The notes under the pieces: model-generated
Database searches by the model: none
What the model was told of the DNA's origin: nothing
Seen by the model: only the letters and a program-made list of their open reading frames with translations
Assembly: GCA_964392085.1 (NCBI GenBank)
Contig: CAYMOV010000084.1
Location: 1 to 11,200 of the forward strand
Length of the DNA stretch: 11,200 bases
Direction of reading: 5' to 3'
DNA from: CAYMOV01 sp964392085
Lineage (GTDB): Bacteria; Oederibacteriota; Muellerivitia; Muellerivitales; Muellerivitaceae
Program-made: the position numbers and the translations under genes
Shown here: piece after piece, positions 1-7,235 of the stretch
Layout of the letters: the number at the start of each line of letters is the position of its first letter
Position numbering within the stretch: the first letter of the stretch is position 1

Positions 1-65
1 AGTCTCTTCGGTTCGACTTTTTCATCATCCTGCTAACGTTTTGCGGACCCGATTGGGCGCACTCT

Positions 66-86
66 CACAGGGCTTTCCCCCCTGTG
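66..86. other. Perfect hairpin, possible 3' end structure of an upstream gene
   Basis: CACAGGG (66-72) is the exact reverse complement of CCCTGTG (80-86), giving a 7-bp stem around a 7-base loop. No T-run follows, so it is not a canonical intrinsic terminator. A second inverted pair lies just downstream: AAACGG at 97-102 with CCGTTT at 111-116. Apart from these hairpins and the promoter at 155-184, I see no gene in bases 1-190. The hairpins may mark the end of a transcript that begins left of the window. Confidence 0.35.
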
Positions 87-154
87 TACCCCCCGCAAAC
101 GGCAATCAACCCGTTTAAAACCGCTTTGCGAGGCCACTGTTTGTCGTTACCCCT

Positions 155-184
155 TTGAAATTCCGAACTGGGCCGATTTAGAAT
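155..184 (+). promoter_or_regulatory. Promoter of the cyclase gene, leaderless type
   Basis: A -35 box TTGAAA (155-160) is followed by an 18-base spacer and a -10 box TAGAAT (179-184). The -10 box ends 6 bases before the ATG at 191, so transcription should start at or within a base or two of the start codon. No Shine-Dalgarno sequence lies between them. The same -10/N6/start arrangement recurs at 1998, 3109 and 7236 in this window. The boxes are visible directly; leaderless initiation is inferred from the spacing. Confidence 0.7.
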
Positions 185-190
185 CCTTCC

Positions 191-1984
191 ATGCCCTCCA
201 AAACCTACAGCGCCGAAAAGACCTATCCGCTGACCCCCGCCAAGATCTGGGACCTGCTCGGCAACACCGAGCACCTGAACCGGTTCATCGGCCTCCCTTC
301 CGTTGAGTTCGGGAAGCCCACCCAAGGACCCGGCGGCCTCTACCGTCCCGCCAGCGCCCGCATGGGAGGCATGGCCATGAAGTGGGAAGAACACCCCTTC
401 GACTGGATCCGCGACAGGTTCTACGGAGTCCTCCGGTTGTTTGAGGGGTCCCCGTTGGAAAGGTTTTACGGCGGGATCGAGCTTTTCCCCGAGGGCGCAG
501 CCACCCGGGTCATGATTTACGCCGAAATCACCCCCAGGAACATCCTGGGGAAAATGCTCGCCCCGGTCATCGGGAATAAGGGTTGCCGGGATACGCTCAA
601 CTACTTGGACTCTTACCTCAAGGAAGAGGCCAAGGGCGGTGACGATCCATTGCCGCGTAAGCCCAAGACCCGAACGTCCCGCAAAACCCTCGACCGCCTC
701 TACGTCCGTTTGGAGGCCAAGGCCGGGTCCCACCCGAAGCTCCGTCGGCACCTGATCCAAGGCACCGACGAGGAGGTCCTGGGGATGAGGCCGGGTGTCT
801 TGGCCCGGCGTTGGAAAACCACAAGGGAAACCCTTGTCCGTCTCTTCCTGCAAGCGACCCAAGAGGGTCTGCTCACCCTGAGATGGGACCTCATCTGCCC
901 AAATTGCCGGGTATCCACCAAATCCTATGGTTCCCTCAAAGATGTGGACAAGAACTTCCATTGCGACGTTTGCGGCGTGGGATATGAGGCCGAGCTGGAC
1001 CAGTCGGTGGAACTGCGGTTCTCGGTTCACCCGACGGTTCGTCCCGCCGATTCGGCCGTCTATTGCCTCGGGGGCCCTTCCCGGGCGCCCCATATCCTGA
1101 TCCAACGGAATTTCCCGCCGGGATTCGAAGCGGATTGGGAATGGGATTTCGGGAAGGAAGAACTCCGGATACGGACCATCGGGTCCAACCGGGTGGTTTC
1201 CATGGAAACGGGAACGGGTGGGGACGGCTCCCTGTCGTTTAAAGACGGGAACTGGGACCGGCAGGTCCTGGCCGTACCGGCCGGTAAGGGGAAGGTCCAC
1301 CTCAAGAACGAGGGCTCCGAGCCCATGGTGGCGGTGTTGGAGAAGGTTGAACGGGATCCCGAGGCGGTCACTGCCGCAGAGATTGCCTTGTTCCCTGAGT
1401 TCCGGAATCTGTTCAGCTCCGAGGTGCTCTCGCCAGGGCGTGAGATCGGGGTGCGATCCCTGGCCCTGTTGTTCACCGACTTGAAGGGCTCCACGGCGCT
1501 CTATGAGCAGGTGGGGGAGGCTTCCGCTTTCGGGAGGGTCACCAAGCATTTCGATTTTATGGAGAAGCGCATAACCGCGAACGGCGGCACGGTCGTGAAG
1601 ACCATCGGCGACGCGGTCATGGCGGCTTTCCTGGACCCCGGCAAAGCTTGCCGGGCGGCCCTGGAGATCCAACGGGACCTGCCGGACTTCAACCGCGAAC
1701 AGAAAATCGACCCTCCCCTGGTGCTCAAGATCGGCCTCTACTGCGGTCCCGCCATCGCCATGGAGGCCAACGGCCGCATGGACTACTTCGGCCGGACGGT
1801 TAATATCGCGGCCCGCATCCAGAACGAGAGCGTCGGGGAGGACGTGGTCATCCCGGCGGATTGGGCGAGGGAGCCCCCCATCGCCAGGGTCCTGGCGGCC
1901 TTCCATTACAAGGACGAAGCCTTTCAGCGGGTCCTCAAGGGCGTGGAGGGGGAGTTCCCACTGGTTCGACTAAAGTTTCGATAA
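191..1984 (+). CDS. Adenylate/guanylate cyclase with SRPBCC-like N-terminus and zinc-ribbon middle (DUF5939-like)
   Basis: A 597-residue soluble protein that should make cAMP, with no signal peptide or membrane segment. Residues 1-145 look like an SRPBCC/polyketide-cyclase ligand-binding fold (start YSAEKTYPLTPAKIWDLL). Residues 160-400 resemble DUF5939: a basic helical part, then a four-cysteine knuckle (C236, C239, C258, C261) that could bind zinc, then a beta-rich part. Residues 422-597 are a class III cyclase domain with every expected active-site residue: metal aspartates D430 (FTDLKGST) and D474 (TIGDAV), base-selecting K470 and D531 (DYFG), and transition-state N538 and R542 (VNIAAR). 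The K/D pair predicts ATP rather than GTP. The ATG at 191 is fixed by the promoter 6 bases upstream. Domain identities rest on motif recognition. The input signal is unknown, and no cAMP receptor is encoded nearby. Confidence 0.9.
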   Translation: MPSKTYSAEKTYPLTPAKIWDLLGNTEHLNRFIGLPSVEFGKPTQGPGGLYRPASARMGGMAMKWEEHPFDWIRDRFYGVLRLFEGSPLERFYGGIELFPEGAATRVMIYAEITPRNILGKMLAPVIGNKGCRDTLNYLDSYLKEEAKGGDDPLPRKPKTRTSRKTLDRLYVRLEAKAGSHPKLRRHLIQGTDEEVLGMRPGVLARRWKTTRETLVRLFLQATQEGLLTLRWDLICPNCRVSTKSYGSLKDVDKNFHCDVCGVGYEAELDQSVELRFSVHPTVRPADSAVYCLGGPSRAPHILIQRNFPPGFEADWEWDFGKEELRIRTIGSNRVVSMETGTGGDGSLSFKDGNWDRQVLAVPAGKGKVHLKNEGSEPMVAVLEKVERDPEAVTAAEIALFPEFRNLFSSEVLSPGREIGVRSLALLFTDLKGSTALYEQVGEASAFGRVTKHFDFMEKRITANGGTVVKTIGDAVMAAFLDPGKACRAALEIQRDLPDFNREQKIDPPLVLKIGLYCGPAIAMEANGRMDYFGRTVNIAARIQNESVGEDVVIPADWAREPPIARVLAAFHYKDEAFQRVLKGVEGEFPLVRLKFR

Positions 1985-1997
1985 GCGTCTGGTCGGT

Positions 1998-2003
1998 TAG
2001 AAT
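1998..2003 (+). promoter_or_regulatory. -10 box TAGAAT of the glycoside hydrolase gene, leaderless type
   Basis: TAGAAT lies 13 bases after the cyclase stop codon and ends exactly 6 bases before the ATG at 2010, the same geometry as the cyclase gene's own -10. A matching -35 is poor (GTTTCG at 1975-1980 with a 17-base spacer, inside the cyclase 3' end). There is no Shine-Dalgarno sequence before the ATG. This suggests independent leaderless transcription rather than simple read-through. Confidence 0.55.
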
Positions 2004-2009
2004 GCTTGG

Positions 2010-3017
2010 ATGAACCCAAAGCCCACTCCATTACCCGACGCATCCTGGCGAAAACTGCCCCGATGGCGGGGGTTCAACCTCCTCAATCACTATTCCTCTA
2101 CCTGGAGCAACCGTCCCTTTGAGGAACGGGAATTCCGACTGATCCATGACTGGGGCTTCAACTACGCCCGACTTCCGCTGGACTACCGGACATGGACCGT
2201 CGAAGGGGACTGGAACCGGATCGACGAGACCTTCTGGCGGGACATTGACCGTGCGCTGGAATTCGGACGGCAATGCGGAATCCATATCTGCGTGAACTTC
2301 CATCGGGCTCCCGGATATTGCATCAATCCCCCAGTGGAGCCCCAAAGCCTGTGGACATCCGAGGAAGCCCAGGCGATTTGCGCGAGGCATTGGGCTTTCG
2401 TCGCCAAACGCTACCGCGGCATCCACAACCGCGAGCTTTCCTTCGACCTGTTCAATGAACCCAAAGGATTGGACAACGCCACCTATTACCGGGTCGCGAA
2501 GATCCTCTGCGAGGCCATCCACCGGGAGGATCCCGACCGCCTGATCATCTGCGATGGCAACGAGGCGGGGACTATACCAGTGCCTGAACTCATTCCCCTC
2601 CAAGTCGCCCAATCCACGAGGGGTTATCAACCCTTCGAACTAACCCATTACAAGGCACCCTGGGTGAAGGACATCGGTTCCATGGGCTTTCCGGTGCCCA
2701 CCTGGCCTATGCCCGACGGGTACGACCAGGCGAGGCATTGGAGGGAATGCGTGGAACCCTGGAAGGCGCTGGAGGCCCGGGGCGTGGGGGTCATGGTGGG
2801 GGAGTGGGGTGTTTATAACCAAACCCCGCACGACGTGATGCTCCGTTTTGCGGAATCAGTCCTGGGCAACTGGAAGAAGGCAGGCTGGGGCTGGGCGCTC
2901 TGGAACCTCTCGGGCGACTACGGGCCCCTGGACAGCAAGAGATCAGATGTGGTTTATGAGAATGTTGATGATTGCTTCACGGATCTGTCTTACCTTGAAT
3001 TACTTAGGCGGTTTTAA
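2010..3017 (+). CDS. Glycoside hydrolase family 5 (cellulase-like)
   Basis: A 335-residue (beta/alpha)8-barrel retaining glycosidase of the GH5 type. The acid/base is E150 in LFNEP and the nucleophile is E265 in GEWG. Other conserved positions visible are R54 (ARLPLDY), H98 (NFHRAPG), H213-Y214 (LTHYKAP) and W298 (WALWNLSG). The probable substrate is a beta-linked glucan or mannan; the sequence does not decide which. There is no signal peptide and no carbohydrate-binding module, so the enzyme looks cytoplasmic and may act on imported oligosaccharides or an internal glycoside. Base composition changes sharply inside the gene: 42 of 60 bases are G or C in 2881-2940, but only 29 of 77 in 2941-3017. 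The C-terminal tail still looks like the normal family ending, so the frame is intact. Confidence 0.92.
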   Translation: MNPKPTPLPDASWRKLPRWRGFNLLNHYSSTWSNRPFEEREFRLIHDWGFNYARLPLDYRTWTVEGDWNRIDETFWRDIDRALEFGRQCGIHICVNFHRAPGYCINPPVEPQSLWTSEEAQAICARHWAFVAKRYRGIHNRELSFDLFNEPKGLDNATYYRVAKILCEAIHREDPDRLIICDGNEAGTIPVPELIPLQVAQSTRGYQPFELTHYKAPWVKDIGSMGFPVPTWPMPDGYDQARHWRECVEPWKALEARGVGVMVGEWGVYNQTPHDVMLRFAESVLGNWKKAGWGWALWNLSGDYGPLDSKRSDVVYENVDDCFTDLSYLELLRRF

Positions 3018-3108
3018 GCTGATTTTATTGGTTGGCTTCAAATGATTGTATATGATGCCATATTGAACGTTTATGATGATCAAAGATGTTGTTGGCCGAA
3101 TGGAACTA

Positions 3109-3114
3109 TAAAAT
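3109..3114 (+). promoter_or_regulatory. -10 box TAAAAT of the lipoprotein gene
   Basis: TAAAAT (3109-3114; overlapping TATAAA at 3107-3112) ends 6 bases before a GTG codon at 3121, repeating the -10/N6/start geometry seen at other genes here. No good -35 box is visible. In AT-rich DNA such a match can arise by chance, so confidence is modest. A GGTGGG stretch (3120-3125) could instead serve as a ribosome site for the ATG at 3130. Confidence 0.4.
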
Positions 3115-3120
3115 TAGGCG

Positions 3121-3843
3121 GTGGGCGAGATGTTTCATAAAATGATAAGAATAATTATTGTCGGAATTCTCTTTTCGCTCTTTGCTTGTTCGCCTAAAGA
3201 ACAGAGGGTTGCGTCGGCCTCGGATGACTCAAATGGCATTTCCAATAGTTTGCCTCGAATTTTAACGGTTCATATAACCACATTTACGGACTACTCGTTG
3301 GACTTCGCCGAAATCAAAACGTACAACTGCATTTATGCGGATAAAGAAAACCCGCTTCTTGAGAAGGAATTGTTGGGTGATGTCATGGAAAGTTTATCAT
3401 TCAACGCAGTCCTTCAATATTCTGAAAAACGGCCGGGGTTCTCGGTGTCAATCTACCGGTATATAGGCTCCAAGGAAGAGTTCGTGCCCCCGCAAATCAC
3501 CTACGAGCCTGTCCACCAAAACGGGACATCATTCATGCAATTGAATTATATTGGAGGGCATCAGATTGGATCGTCGATTATTAACTCTTCATCAAACAGT
3601 AATGTGCCGGTGGTGATCCAAGCCTACAATAAAAAGAAGACGTTTTTGAAGGTGATCATCAACTTCTGGAAACCGAAAATACGAGACATAGACCGAGATA
3701 TGGTGTGGCGCGGCGAGGCCGAATGTGAACTGAATAATCCAGATAATGCTCGGCGGGCATCGGGGATATTAATTAATGAGCTTTTAAAGGGATATCCGAA
3801 ATTGACTAATGACGAAAAAAACGAAACGGTGACCATTAATTGA
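3121..3843 (+). CDS. Putative lipoprotein, DUF4136-like
   Basis: A 240-residue protein with a short lipoprotein signal: basic start, hydrophobic IIIVGILFSLF, then lipobox LFAC with C23 as the lipidation site. The next residues are SPKEQ, with no aspartate at +2, so sorting to the outer membrane is possible. The rest is soluble. The C-terminal part (MVWRGEAE followed by a helix and LLKGYP) resembles DUF4136 lipoproteins, but I am not certain of that assignment, and the function is unknown. The start could be GTG 3121 (leaderless -10 six bases upstream) or ATG 3130 (GGTGGG nearby); the signal peptide works with either. The gene is AT-rich with codon use unlike its neighbours, which suggests acquisition by transfer together with the hydrolase 3' end. 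Confidence 0.75.
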   Translation: MGEMFHKMIRIIIVGILFSLFACSPKEQRVASASDDSNGISNSLPRILTVHITTFTDYSLDFAEIKTYNCIYADKENPLLEKELLGDVMESLSFNAVLQYSEKRPGFSVSIYRYIGSKEEFVPPQITYEPVHQNGTSFMQLNYIGGHQIGSSIINSSSNSNVPVVIQAYNKKKTFLKVIINFWKPKIRDIDRDMVWRGEAECELNNPDNARRASGILINELLKGYPKLTNDEKNETVTIN

Positions 3844-3930
3844 ACCTGTGCTTCGCCGATGTTCGTTTTAAATTTCGGAGGGGTGGGGATCGGGTGGGAA
3901 CTCTCTAACGCGATGACGTGGTTTGGCTTC

Positions 3931-3958
3931 AACTCCTAACTCCTCATTCCTCATTGTT
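3931..3958 (-). repeat. Heptad repeat at the nth stop codon (type AGGAGTT)
   Basis: Four 7-base units in phase. Read on the minus strand they run from the last codons of nth: AACAATG, AGGAATG, then AGGAGTT twice. The nth stop codon TGA (3951-3953) lies within the array, so the repeat begins at the gene's end. It has the same period and general purine-GG-N-TT form as the arrays around the ABC genes, but a different base sequence. Confidence 0.6.
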
Positions 3959-4580
3959 TTCCGGTGGGGCACCATTTCGCCAAGGTGCAGGTCCCGCAAA
4001 GGGGTTTGCGGGCGTCGCAGACCTTGCGGCCATGCTGGATCAGGCGGTGGGAGATGGTCAACCACTCATCTTTCGGCACCAACCGGATCAGGTCCCGCTC
4101 GATCTTCACGGCGTCCTGGTGCTTCGTGAGCCCCAGGCGGTTGGATAGGCGGGTTACGTGGGTGTCCACCGTGACGCCTTCCGAGATGCCGTAAACCTCC
4201 CCCAGCACCACGTTGGCCGTCTTTCGCCCGACCCCCGGCACTGTTACGAACTCCTCGATGGTCTGGGGAATCTTGCCGCCGAAGTCCGCCAGCAGGGTTT
4301 GGGCGCAGCCCTTCAGGTTCTTGGCCTTGTTGTGGTAGAAGCCCGTGGATTTGATGAGCTTCTCGATCTCCGACAATTTGGCCTGGGCCATCTTTTCGGG
4401 AGTGGGGAAGGCCTTCCACAAACCCGGCGCCACCAGGTTCACCCGCTCGTCGGTGCATTGGGCCGAGAGGATGACCGCGCAGAGGAGCTGGAAGGGGGTC
4501 GTGTAATGGAGGAAACAGCGGACGTCGGGGTAGAGCCGCTTGAGTTCGGCCAGGATCTTCGGGAAATTCCGGTTATTCAT
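3951..4580 (-). CDS. nth: Endonuclease III, base excision repair DNA glycosylase/AP lyase
   Basis: A 209-residue enzyme of normal length that removes oxidised pyrimidines from DNA and nicks the abasic site. The helix-hairpin-helix VPGVGRKTA carries catalytic lysine K120, and the catalytic aspartate is D139 in VDTHV. The C-terminal iron-sulfur loop is complete: C188, C195, C198 and C204 with spacing C-x6-C-x2-C-x5-C. These features separate it from MutY, which has an adenine-recognition extension absent here. The ATG at 4580 lies 8 bases after a TATAAT box on the same strand. It is transcribed divergently from the NHL-repeat gene at 4684. The stop codon overlaps a heptad repeat. Confidence 0.97.
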   Translation of the reverse strand: MNNRNFPKILAELKRLYPDVRCFLHYTTPFQLLCAVILSAQCTDERVNLVAPGLWKAFPTPEKMAQAKLSEIEKLIKSTGFYHNKAKNLKGCAQTLLADFGGKIPQTIEEFVTVPGVGRKTANVVLGEVYGISEGVTVDTHVTRLSNRLGLTKHQDAVKIERDLIRLVPKDEWLTISHRLIQHGRKVCDARKPLCGTCTLAKWCPTGKQ

Positions 4581-4588
4581 GGGGTCGG

Positions 4589-4594
4589 ATTATA
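4589..4594 (-). promoter_or_regulatory. -10 box TATAAT of nth, near-leaderless
   Basis: On the minus strand a consensus TATAAT is followed by 8 bases and the nth ATG. The -35 region (TCGGCT at 17 bases) is poor. A transcription start about 7 bases downstream would leave a leader of about one base. Confidence 0.6.
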
Positions 4595-4597
4595 ACA

Positions 4598-4631
4598 GGG
4601 CCGTCCCGGGAAGCCGATCCACCGGCGGCCC
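4598..4631. promoter_or_regulatory. Inverted repeat between divergent promoters, possible operator
   Basis: GGGCCG (4598-4603) and CGGCCC (4626-4631) are inverted copies, with the palindrome TCCCGGGA (4604-4611) between them. They sit between the nth -10 (4589-4594) and the -10 of the NHL gene (4643-4648). GC-rich DNA gives such matches easily, so this is only a candidate regulator site. Confidence 0.2.
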
Positions 4632-4642
4632 GGGGTTCACTT

Positions 4643-4678
4643 TATAATGCCCCATCCTTCGTAAGGACCCTCAAGAGG
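4643..4678 (+). promoter_or_regulatory. -10 box TATAAT and ribosome site of the NHL-repeat gene
   Basis: Consensus TATAAT (4643-4648) is followed about 35 bases later by ATG 4684. AAGAGG (4673-4678) lies 5 bases before that ATG and is a reasonable Shine-Dalgarno sequence. Unlike most promoters here, this one gives a normal leader. No convincing -35 is seen at the proper distance. Confidence 0.5.
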
Positions 4679-4683
4679 CCCCG

Positions 4684-6711
4684 ATGACCCACCGCCGCCG
4701 ATGGACCGCCCTGATCGCCTTCTGGCTCACGATTCCCGGCTCGCTTTGGGCCTTGAGCCCGATTTCCTACCGCTACGACCTGGTGGCGGGCGGCGAGGAC
4801 CACGGTTACCGGGACGGCGGCTTCTCCCAGGCCCTTTTCGACCATCCGAGCGGCTTGGCGGTTTCGCCCGACGGGACCCAGTTGTACGTTTGCGATTGGG
4901 GCAACAACCGGATCCGGGTGGTCCTCCTGGACCATCAAGACCAGGTGAAAACCCTGGCGGGGGACGGCCGTTCCCAAAGCACCGACGGCTCGCTCCTCCA
5001 GGCGTCCTTCGACCATCCTGTACTCGCGGCGGCCCTCGACGGAAACCGACTCCTGGTTTACGACGGGAAATCCTCCAAACTACGGCTCCTGGACCTGGGG
5101 AAGGATCGGGTGGAGACCTTGGGCCCGCCCGAAGGCTGGCCGTCGCTCGGGGCCCTGGTTACGGATCCCACCGGAAAGGAAGTTTTGGTGACAAGCCCCG
5201 ACCTTCACCAGGTCCTATTGCTGGACCCTACCACCGGGAAGGCCGTCACGATCGCCGAGAACCGCCCGGAACTCCCGAACCCCCTGGCCCTGGCCGTCGA
5301 GAAAGTCCCGGGAACCGGCGGGACCCCGGCCGCATCGCGCCTGATCCTCGGGGACAAATACAGCGGCGCCGTTTGCGAGGCCGACTGGGACGGCAACACC
5401 TTGGTGGGGTCCTTCCATCCCCTGGGGAAGGGGGCCCAAATATTGAGCCTGGTCGCGGCGGGGGACCGTTCCTACGCCTTCCAGGCCCAGGGTCCACCCT
5501 GGCTGAGGCTCCGGCCGGGGTTGGAAGAGGTCAAGCTCCAGTCCATGGGTGGCGCCGAGATCGACAATCAATCGGGCCCGAACCTCTTATTCCTCCTCTA
5601 CATGTCGGCGGGCCCCCCCGCGCCGGCTTCGGTGGCCGCCCCGGGCCAGGACCGATGCGTATTCGTCTCGGTCCCCGAGACCTCGTCCATCCTTCGGCTC
5701 AGGGACTACGCTTACGTCGAGAACCGGAAGGTCCGGGAGGCCAAGGGGGATCATCCCAACCCCGACCTCGACGATGACCGGTATCCCGAGCGGAAGCCGC
5801 CCCATACCTTCCGAATTCTTCTCTTGGGTGATTCGAGGAGTTGTTGGGGGATGGAGGCTGATTACGGGAAGCGGTGGCCCTGGGGATTCAACCTCCAGGA
5901 TTCCTTCCCGAAGAAACTCGAGGAGGACCTGAACCTGATGGGGGCGCTCGAGGACGCGCCGGAGTCCTTCCAAGTCCTCACCCTGAGCCGCCTGCGCGCG
6001 GATGGCCCACCCTTCCTGTGGCCCGATTTCTGGGCCGTTCAGCAACCCGGGAAATACGACGTGGACCTGGTGTTGATGATGGTGGACAGCGATATGGGCC
6101 TGTTGCCGTACCTCCAAAACCGGATCCTGAAAACCGGCTTCCCGGACATCCTCAACCCGGACCCGGAATTCCACCTGCGCCCGCTAGAGAAGCGCATGAC
6201 GGCGAACCCCGACCTCAAGGTCCTCTTCCAGAGCGCCAAAAAGCGGGGGCTCCTCGTCCTGAACAATGACGAGTGGATCAACGGGAATTTCGACCGCCTG
6301 GTCGAGGATCCCACGGCGAAGGACATCCTGAAACGCTTGGTGGGTTTACCGATTCAGAAGTACAAGGGGGATATGGCCGCGAACCCGCCGCAGGGTCGCA
6401 AGGCCCCGCCCCTGGTCGTCTGTTATTTCCCCTTAGGGAACCTGGGGAACCATTTTCCGGTGGAGGGGTGCCGGTCCTTCTGGGGCGAAGTCAGCCGGGA
6501 CCAGGGGTTGCCGTTCCTGGACCTGACCGAGGCCTGGAACGCCGTCCGGGTAATGGGGTATCCGGTGGCCGAACAAGCCACCTTTTCACACTTCAGCCCC
6601 GAGGGGCATCGGTTGATGGGTTGGGTGTTGGCCCACGGCTTGATCAAGGGGAAGTACGTCCCCTGGGGTGCGGGCGCGGGCGAAGGCGTCCAGGTCATCC
6701 GGACGCCCTGA
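4684..6711 (+). CDS. Secreted NHL-repeat protein with C-terminal SGNH-like domain
   Basis: A 675-residue protein with a signal peptide (basic start RRR, hydrophobic core, likely cleavage after LWA, residue 23). Residues 30-345 form an NHL/beta-propeller region. The clearest repeat is at 47-82 (FDHPSGLAVSPDGTQLYVCD), and a second is at 93-138. Residues 375-655 look like an SGNH hydrolase fold: GDSRS at 382-386 supplies a nucleophile serine S384, and HFSPEGH (636-642) supplies the histidine block. The aspartate normally three residues before that histidine is T633 here, and the middle SGNH blocks (glycine and asparagine oxyanion residues) are not evident. The domain may therefore be a weak or inactive esterase, or a divergent relative. 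A cell-surface or periplasmic role is likely; the substrate is unknown. Its 3' end faces the thioredoxin gene at 6750, leaving only 38 bases between them. Confidence 0.8.
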   Translation: MTHRRRWTALIAFWLTIPGSLWALSPISYRYDLVAGGEDHGYRDGGFSQALFDHPSGLAVSPDGTQLYVCDWGNNRIRVVLLDHQDQVKTLAGDGRSQSTDGSLLQASFDHPVLAAALDGNRLLVYDGKSSKLRLLDLGKDRVETLGPPEGWPSLGALVTDPTGKEVLVTSPDLHQVLLLDPTTGKAVTIAENRPELPNPLALAVEKVPGTGGTPAASRLILGDKYSGAVCEADWDGNTLVGSFHPLGKGAQILSLVAAGDRSYAFQAQGPPWLRLRPGLEEVKLQSMGGAEIDNQSGPNLLFLLYMSAGPPAPASVAAPGQDRCVFVSVPETSSILRLRDYAYVENRKVREAKGDHPNPDLDDDRYPERKPPHTFRILLLGDSRSCWGMEADYGKRWPWGFNLQDSFPKKLEEDLNLMGALEDAPESFQVLTLSRLRADGPPFLWPDFWAVQQPGKYDVDLVLMMVDSDMGLLPYLQNRILKTGFPDILNPDPEFHLRPLEKRMTANPDLKVLFQSAKKRGLLVLNNDEWINGNFDRLVEDPTAKDILKRLVGLPIQKYKGDMAANPPQGRKAPPLVVCYFPLGNLGNHFPVEGCRSFWGEVSRDQGLPFLDLTEAWNAVRVMGYPVAEQATFSHFSPEGHRLMGWVLAHGLIKGKYVPWGAGAGEGVQVIRTP

Positions 6712-6749
6712 TTCGACAGGGATTTACCTGAACCGTGGGGAAGAATGGT

Positions 6750-7229
6750 TCAACGGGCCTGCTTCACGAACTGCCGAAGAAAATCCATCGTTCCGTCATA
6801 GCCCAAGAAACCCACGATCATATCCTGGCGTTTTCGGTCGGCGGTCTCGATAGCCAAGGTCGGGAAGCCGGTTAGTTGGAAACGGCGTTGGAGGGCCTGG
6901 ACCGCCGGGCTGTTCTGCCCATCCTCACGGTACCGGTCGATCACCCGAACCGGCACGTAATGGTCGTTGATGAATTTGGCGGCTTTCTCGTCCTCGAAGA
7001 CGGCGCGGGCCAGCATCTGGCATGGACCGCACCACTCCGCGGAAAAGTCATACATCAGGGGTTTGCCGGTCAGGCGGGCCGTCTTCACGGCATGGGTGAG
7101 GCTGACCCATTTCACGCCCGAGGGTGAGGCCGCGCCGGCCCAAAGGGATCCCCCTACGCTGAGGCTAAGCACCAAGAGGGGGATCAAGGTCTTTAGGAGG
7201 GTTCGGGGATTGCGGCGGTTTGGGTTCAT
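6750..7229 (-). CDS. Exported thioredoxin-fold protein, CGPC type
   Basis: A 159-residue periplasmic or anchored thioredoxin-like protein. Residues 1-33 form a signal peptide (RRNPRT, then a hydrophobic core, possible cleavage at AGA). The redox motif is WCGPC with C67 and C70, and the cis-proline is P123 in GFPT. Spacing and surrounding residues (DFSAEWC, HYVPVRV, GYDGTMDFL) fit the thioredoxin_7/DsbD-gamma-like group, which handles disulfides outside the cytoplasm. It is a clear paralogue of the gene at 7281. Its own promoter lies in the 51-base gap, so it need not be transcribed only with the upstream gene. The ATG at 7229 is supported by the -10 box six bases upstream. Confidence 0.88.
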   Translation of the reverse strand: MNPNRRNPRTLLKTLIPLLVLSLSVGGSLWAGAASPSGVKWVSLTHAVKTARLTGKPLMYDFSAEWCGPCQMLARAVFEDEKAAKFINDHYVPVRVIDRYREDGQNSPAVQALQRRFQLTGFPTLAIETADRKRQDMIVGFLGYDGTMDFLRQFVKQAR

Positions 7230-7235
7230 GGATGG

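Larger units (their letters stand above)
2941..3900. other. AT-rich island, probably of foreign origin
   Basis: From about 2941 the sequence falls from about 70% to below 40% GC. For example, 21 of 60 bases in 3061-3120 are G or C. It stays AT-rich through the lipoprotein gene and returns to the local high GC near 3880. Codon choice also changes (ATA, AAT, TTA, GAT), unlike the neighbours. The left edge lies in the last 25 codons of the hydrolase gene. No integrase, transposase or tRNA marks either end. A 10-base direct repeat, TTGGCTTCAA, occurs at 3032-3041 and 3923-3932 near the two edges. Confidence 0.6.

Noticed and set aside
65..1906. 613-codon open frame on the minus strand opposite the cyclase gene
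   Set aside because: It is the antisense of a confident gene in GC-rich DNA. The translation shows no known motif and is rich in G, P, R, H and E as expected from a shadow frame.
4158..4595. Open frame on the plus strand across nth
   Set aside because: nth on the other strand has complete catalytic and iron-sulfur residues; this is its shadow.
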